This document shows, piece by piece, positions 5,501 to 8,560 of a stretch of 8,560 nt of DNA (position 1 is its first letter; each line of letters begins with the position of its first letter). The notes under the pieces were generated by a model. It did not search any database. It was not told the origin of the DNA and was given only the letters and a program-made list of their open reading frames with translations. The stretch is taken from assembly GCA_964496595.1 (NCBI GenBank), contig CAZCAI010000179.1, forward strand, positions 1-8,560. The letters are read 5' to 3'. Source of the stretch: JAAAOZ01 sp964496595 (lineage in GTDB: Bacteria > Chloroflexota > Anaerolineae > B4-G1 > SLSP01). Made by a program: the position numbers and the translations under genes.

Positions 5501-8500
5501 GCGGTCGTGGTTCTCACGCCGCCAGGAGACGTAATCCTCGCCCGCCACCCAGATAAAGATGGAGGAACGGATACCCTCCCCTGCTCCAAGGGGATCGCCA
5601 GATCCCCGCAAGGAGGCGGGTGTCGCTACAATATGGTAGGAGCCGCCCTCCGGCGGGATGAAGGTCGCGACGGCCTCGCCCAACTCGTCGGTGGCGACGG
5701 TGACCTCATCCACCAACTCCTCCTCCGTCTCCCACGACCAGCGCCCGCCGCCCAGGTCATTTTCGATAAAGGTGTTGATCCACTCGCGACGATAGAACTG
5801 GACGCGCAACGCTTTATCCGGCAAGCGCTCGCCGGCCCAATCGACTGCCGCCAGATCGATGGCCGTCTCCTCGCCCGCGTTGCTCACGTACTGCTGCGGG
5901 CTGAGGCCGATGTAGTAAGGGCCGGGATGGACGACGGTGCTCGTCCGCCCGGAGATGGGCTGGTTATCCGGGCCGGTGGCGGTGGCCTCGATGGTGATGC
6001 GCGCGGCGTGGAGATCGTGTTTCTTCAGCGCTTCGTCCAACGCCGCGCCGTCCAACGTGATGGCCAACTCGCCGTCGGCGTCGGTCGTGCCGCTACCGCT
6101 CAGGATCGGTTCCGGCGGCGCGGGCGGCTCCCACCACCAGCAACGATAGCAGACGTAGGGATCATCGACGTCATCGAAGCTGTAGCGCCCGCCCCACGGC
6201 GGCTCGAAGGTGTAGCGCTCGGCCAGGACGTTCCACTGCACCTCGGTCTCGGCCAGCGGCCCGCCGAAGTAGTAGCGGGCGGCAATCGTCGCCGCGACGT
6301 CATCGCCGCGCTGGACCTCGTCGCGTTCGGTCTCGACCACCACCTCGAACTCCGGCGGGCGATAGGCGGCCACCATAAAGGTCGCTTGGGCGTAGTTGTC
6401 GTTGTAGGTGACCTCGATCCTGTACTGGCCCAGGCTCGCGCCATCCCCCAATTCCACACTGCCGTCGAAGCTGCCCAGCTCGCTGAGGCGCAGCTGTTCA
6501 TTGTAGATCTCCTCGTACGCCGCGTCGCGGATGATCACGTGCGCCTGGCCGCCGCCGGGAAGCTGGTAGGCCGCGTCGTCCTCGGCGCGGAGCACGCCCT
6601 TGAAGTACACGGTCTGATCGGGGCGGTAGATGGGCCGGTCGGTGGTGATGTGCATACGGATCTCTTGCTCCCCCACCCCCTGGCCGACGCCAAAATCCCA
6701 GGGGCTGATGCCCCGCCCCCAGCCATCGGCCACGGCGACAAAGGGCGACTCACTGTAGGCCAGGAGCGATCCCCGGTCGCGGTTCAGATCCAGGCGGGCG
6801 ACGCCATCGGCATCCGTCGTGACGCGGTCGATCTCCCCACGCCGTATCTCATTGACGGCCAACGTCAGATCGGCCACCGGCTCGCCCGTCGCCAAATCGG
6901 TCGCCCAGACCAGCGCCTGATCGGGGCCGGCCTTGAGCGTGAGGTTGAGATCGGAGACGATCAGGATGTGACGCGAGTTGTAGTAGTGGCGATCCGCGTC
7001 CACGTCGGGCGAGTCGCTATCCACCAGATAAACGCCCGGCGCCAATGTCCCGCCCGGCGTCTCGGTCAGATCGATGGCGGTGTAGCGCTGCTTGTTCTGC
7101 GGCGATTCCAGATTCTCCCGCCACTCGCGCAGCAGCTCCACCTCCGCCGGCAGCGCCTCATCCCGCCAGTACCAATCCTCATCCGTCAAAATGCTGAGCG
7201 GCAGACGATAGAGCCGGAAGTTGACGCGGTTGACGTTGATGTGGCCCAGCACAAGTTGCGCGGGCAGCGCGGCGTCGTAGGTGCCCACGGTGTCCGGCGC
7301 CACCAGGCGATAGACCGGCTCCAGCGGGCCGGTGCGGAAGCGCACGGTGCGCCCGCGCGGGATCGTGTTGCCGTAGGGATCGGCGATGCCGTCGTCGATA
7401 CGCACGATGTAATCGGTCGCAGGCTCCGCGCCAAATTCGACGTGGAAGGTGTTGTTATAAGGCGACCAGTAGGTGTAGACCTGCGTCGGCGAGAGCGGCG
7501 GCGTCATGGTGAGATTGGGCAGCACAGTTTTGGGATCGATGCGGGTGTTGAATTCGATGCTAAAACCGGTATGGGGCGGCGCGTCCCGCTCGCCATCAGC
7601 GGGGATGGTAGCCACGATCTCGGGCAACGGGACGGTCGTGAACTTCCAGGTATAGCTTTCGACCATACCTTCGCCCCCCGCGCCAGAGGCCGCCGATTTT
7701 ACGCCCGCGGCCATCTCGGCGGTGTAGGTCGCGTCGAACTCCAGCGGGCGCGTGGGCGTGAAAACCAACGTCTGTTCCTCTATTCGGAACGCGCCTCTCA
7801 CCTCTGAAGTCCTGGGGCCGCCCTTGGACAGGGTGAAGGCCGCCTGGGCCGAGGCGGGATCGATGGGCTGATTGAACTGCACCTCGATGGCGGTGTTGAT
7901 ATCCACCAGCGTCTCATCGTTGCGCGGGCGCGTCCAATTGATCCGGGGCGGGACGGTCGTGAACCGCCAGACATAATCCTCATCTAACACCGCGCCGGAG
8001 ACATCCTCCAGCCCGGCGGCCACGGTCGCCTGATAGGTCATCCCGCCGGCCAGCGGCTCATCGGGGCGGAAGACGTAGATCGAGGTATTAAGCCACTCGC
8101 CCGTACCGGAGATCGCGGGGGAAAACGTCAGGGGATCGGGCAAATCCTCCATCTGCTGGAGCGAGGTGAGCGGCACCACGGGCCGATTGAAGAAGATGGT
8201 GATGGCGGCGTCGGTCTCCACGTCGGTAGAACCGGCGTCGGGGACGACCTGCGCCACCTCCAGGTAACCGGCGGTGCTGAAGCGAAAGGAGAGCGGCTCG
8301 CGCAGCGGCTCGCCCGATTCGGCGGTCGCGTCCTGCGTGAGGATCACGTCGTAGGCGGTAGCGCGGGCCAGCGCCTTCACGGGCGTGAAGCGAACCGTGC
8401 GCTCATCCTGCCAGGACAGTTCGCCCGCCAAGGCCGACTCCGCGCCCGCCGGTTGGACGCGCAACGCGCTTTGGACGGCGTCGCGATCCATCGGCTTATC

Positions 8501-8560
8501 GAAAGTCAGCTCGATGGCGCCATCAGGCGTCAGGGATTCGCCGCGCTGGGGCGAGCGCCA
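2507..8560 (-). CDS. Alpha-2-macroglobulin-like protein with N-terminal Big_5 domains, 5' end outside the window
   Basis: The reading frame stays open from the stop at 2507 to the right edge, giving at least 2017 residues; residue numbers here count from the edge. An ATG at 8491 is internal: 23 codons before it already read as the start of an Ig-like domain (SPQRGE...IELTFDKPMDRD). Bacterial macroglobulins trap proteases: cleavage of a bait region exposes a thioester that bonds the attacker. Domains in order are four Big_5/SbsA-type Ig-like repeats (about 1-98, 99-203, 205-310, 311-411), then macroglobulin domains with an MG2 signature, MHITTDRPIYRPDQTVYFKG, from 636. A Glu/Ala/Met-rich probable bait region follows (about 1216-1287), then the YWEPRLVTDEEG...PDNLTTWVVRG segment (about 1288-1318). 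The thioester motif CTEQ begins at Cys1520 (4003-3992), with an alpha-helical thioester domain (NPDGGWGWW) after it. The C-terminus (FYFPEVFGRSGGR) looks complete. The protein should be extracytoplasmic, but its signal sequence lies outside the window. No pbpC partner is visible on the 3' side. Short in-frame hairpin repeats interrupt it. Confidence 0.93.
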   Translation of the reverse strand, partial: WRSPQRGESLTPDGAIELTFDKPMDRDAVQSALRVQPAGAESALAGELSWQDERTVRFTPVKALARATAYDVILTQDATAESGEPLREPLSFRFSTAGYLEVAQVVPDAGSTDVETDAAITIFFNRPVVPLTSLQQMEDLPDPLTFSPAISGTGEWLNTSIYVFRPDEPLAGGMTYQATVAAGLEDVSGAVLDEDYVWRFTTVPPRINWTRPRNDETLVDINTAIEVQFNQPIDPASAQAAFTLSKGGPRTSEVRGAFRIEEQTLVFTPTRPLEFDATYTAEMAAGVKSAASGAGGEGMVESYTWKFTTVPLPEIVATIPADGERDAPPHTGFSIEFNTRIDPKTVLPNLTMTPPLSPTQVYTYWSPYNNTFHVEFGAEPATDYIVRIDDGIADPYGNTIPRGRTVRFRTGPLEPVYRLVAPDTVGTYDAALPAQLVLGHINVNRVNFRLYRLPLSILTDEDWYWRDEALPAEVELLREWRENLESPQNKQRYTAIDLTETPGGTLAPGVYLVDSDSPDVDADRHYYNSRHILIVSDLNLTLKAGPDQALVWATDLATGEPVADLTLAVNEIRRGEIDRVTTDADGVARLDLNRDRGSLLAYSESPFVAVADGWGRGISPWDFGVGQGVGEQEIRMHITTDRPIYRPDQTVYFKGVLRAEDDAAYQLPGGGQAHVIIRDAAYEEIYNEQLRLSELGSFDGSVELGDGASLGQYRIEVTYNDNYAQATFMVAAYRPPEFEVVVETERDEVQRGDDVAATIAARYYFGGPLAETEVQWNVLAERYTFEPPWGGRYSFDDVDDPYVCYRCWWWEPPAPPEPILSGSGTTDADGELAITLDGAALDEALKKHDLHAARITIEATATGPDNQPISGRTSTVVHPGPYYIGLSPQQYVSNAGEETAIDLAAVDWAGERLPDKALRVQFYRREWINTFIENDLGGGRWSWETEEELVDEVTVATDELGEAVATFIPPEGGSYHIVATPASLRGSGDPLGAGEGIRSSIFIWVAGEDYVSWRRENHDRITLVSDKTTYNVGETAEILIPSPFEAPHYALVTIERADIRRHEVIRLETNSHIYRLPITEGDAPNIYVSVVLIQGRARAGAPPQSPPDAGEDGAHLADFKMGLLPLDVTLDTVTLNVELETESEQAQPGEDVTYTVTAREPDGEPAAGAELSLDVVDKAVLSLRPRTDDIVQGFYARRTLQINTASGLSISVNRYLEEVAEDLGVELRQEAGAFGMAEGAVAEEAEEMQSAAPMATQTVEKTMEAGDRAANIAPPEGVEIREEFQDTAYWEPRLVTDEEGKARFTLTLPDNLTTWVVRGVGLTAQTAVGEATEELVATKPLLVRPVAPRFFVVEDRAQLAANVSNNTDESLEVEVSLSAEGVGISTDTPPRQTVTIPARSERKVTWWATVDDVTEAQLIFSAVTPPQSPPDAGGEVQYADASKPRLTTGPDGSLLVLRYTTPDIVGTAGQITEGGSRTEAIALPPVYDERQGNLTIQMDPSLAAGMQDGLDYLEHFEYECTEQTVSRFLPNILTYRALTSLGLENPDLAEKLPALVDEGLKKLYNQQNPDGGWGWWPTPLASTRSGGSSNAHVSAYVVFGLLKTQESGWEVRQEVLQQGLAYLQSQLKTIEDYVNFRDANRQAWLLYVLAKAEQAPAGKLDDLYENRQKLSYYARAYLAQALWLADPADSRLDTLLSDLNNAAILSATGAHWEESNYSWWAMNTDTRSTAIILDTYTKLDPDNELVPNIVRWLMTARKTGIWETTQETAWALIALTDWMVHTGELDADYDFAAYLNDEEIAAGAATPETIRESVREVVPISELVADMANALTIARSDGPGRLYYTAHLEVYQPVENVEPADRGFSVQRRYTLASCDAERRIDCPEVREVKLGDVIRVDLTLVTPHDRYYVVVEDPLPAGGEAIDTGLATTSMLAMDPTLRREDSRYWWWWHWYSRSELRDEKVVLFAEYLSAGTYEYSYTFRATLPGDYHVIPTVAQEFYFPEVFGRSGGRLLTIGE
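3799..3829. repeat. GC-rich hairpin segment inside the thioester domain, read in frame
   Basis: ACCCCCC (3799-3805) and GGGGGGT (3823-3829) form a perfect 7-bp stem around a 17-nt loop. On the coding (minus) strand the segment reads TPLASTRSGG. It sits between the conserved NPDGGWGWW and the helix NAHVSAYVVFGL, where relatives normally have only a short linker. The Pro/Ser/Thr/Gly-rich content looks like an added loop. That it is an inserted element is inference. Confidence 0.55.
4261..4290. repeat. 30-bp repeat copy 1 inside the macroglobulin gene
   Basis: This 30-bp sequence is identical to 5230-5259. It consists of CTCCTGCATCA followed by two runs of seven G separated by ATTGA. On the coding strand it reads PPQSPPDAG, between SAVT and GEVQYADAS. 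With flanking C bases it can fold: CCCCTCCTG (4258-4266) pairs with CAGGGGGGG (4270-4278) around CAT, with one G-T pair. Confidence 0.9.
5230..5259. repeat. 30-bp repeat copy 2 inside the macroglobulin gene
   Basis: This is an exact copy of 4261-4290 in the same orientation and reading frame, again giving PPQSPPDAG, here between LIQGRARAGA and EDGAHLADF. It lies 969 bp from the other copy, in a different domain, and the surrounding protein sequences are unrelated. That argues against domain duplication as the source. Confidence 0.9.
5575..5616. repeat. GC-rich compound hairpin inside the macroglobulin gene, read in frame
   Basis: An inner perfect 7-bp stem, GGGGATC (5590-5596) with GATCCCC (5601-5607) and loop GCCA, is framed by outer CCTCC (5575-5579) and GGAGG (5612-5616). 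On the coding strand the region reads about ASLRGSGDPLGAGEG. It splits what would otherwise be a continuous beta strand pair, GGSYHIVA...SSIFIWVAGEDYVSW. An in-frame insertion is inferred from that interruption. Confidence 0.55.

Noticed and set aside
7660..7700. Possible further GC-rich insertion in the third Big_5 domain (SAASGAGGEGMVES)
   Set aside because: The stretch is slightly longer than in neighbouring repeats, but no clear palindrome or second copy is visible in the window.
5126..7807. Very long plus-strand open frame (893 codons) opposite the macroglobulin gene
   Set aside because: The translation is rich in Arg, Gly, Asp, Val and His without domain motifs, and the opposite strand has convincing domains throughout. 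GC-rich genes often leave such an antisense frame open.
8489..8491. ATG at 8491 as the true start of the macroglobulin gene
   Set aside because: The frame is open upstream to the window edge and the upstream codons encode the beginning of the first Big_5-like domain. No signal peptide follows this ATG.

Overview
The window is GC-rich bacterial DNA. It is probably from a member of the Chloroflexota or a similar environmental lineage. That placement is an inference from three things: a very large alpha-2-macroglobulin-like protein headed by bacterial Ig-like (Big_5/SbsA-type) domains, a DUF433/PIN-like pair, and a Thermus/Bacillus-type (class Ib) aspartate aminotransferase. No marker in the window fixes the taxonomy.

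Left part (1-1490, + strand): a T/G-rich tandem repeat (8-bp units nested in a 24-bp period) leads into a complete PLP-dependent aminotransferase gene with a clear ribosome binding site and a GTG start. It is followed by a self-contained tRNA-Leu(GAG) unit: a near-perfect sigma-70-type promoter, a class II tRNA with a long variable arm and no encoded CCA, and a strong Rho-independent terminator with a 12-bp stem and seven T.

Middle part (1529-2400, - strand): a two-gene operon with a visible promoter (TTGACG-17-TATGAT) and ribosome binding site. It encodes a DUF433 protein (candidate antitoxin) and, overlapping it by 8 bp, a small PIN-like (DUF5615/Mut7-C-type) protein (candidate toxin or nuclease). 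It converges on the tRNA terminator. Upstream of it lies a perfect 16-bp inverted repeat with a 68-nt spacer, separating the operon from the next gene.

Right part (2507-8560, - strand): one huge gene fills the remaining 6 kb and runs off the right edge, so its N-terminus is missing. It encodes a bacterial alpha-2-macroglobulin-like protease trap with four Big_5-type domains, macroglobulin domains, a probable bait region and an intact CTEQ thioester motif. The reading frame carries several short GC-rich, hairpin-forming segments that look inserted in frame. These include two identical 30-bp copies, both read as PPQSPPDAG, which is the most unusual thing in the window.

The three parts look functionally independent: amino-acid metabolism plus a housekeeping tRNA, a toxin-antitoxin-like module, and an extracytoplasmic defence/protease-inhibitor protein. 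I see no CRISPR array, rRNA, transposase gene or phage gene.
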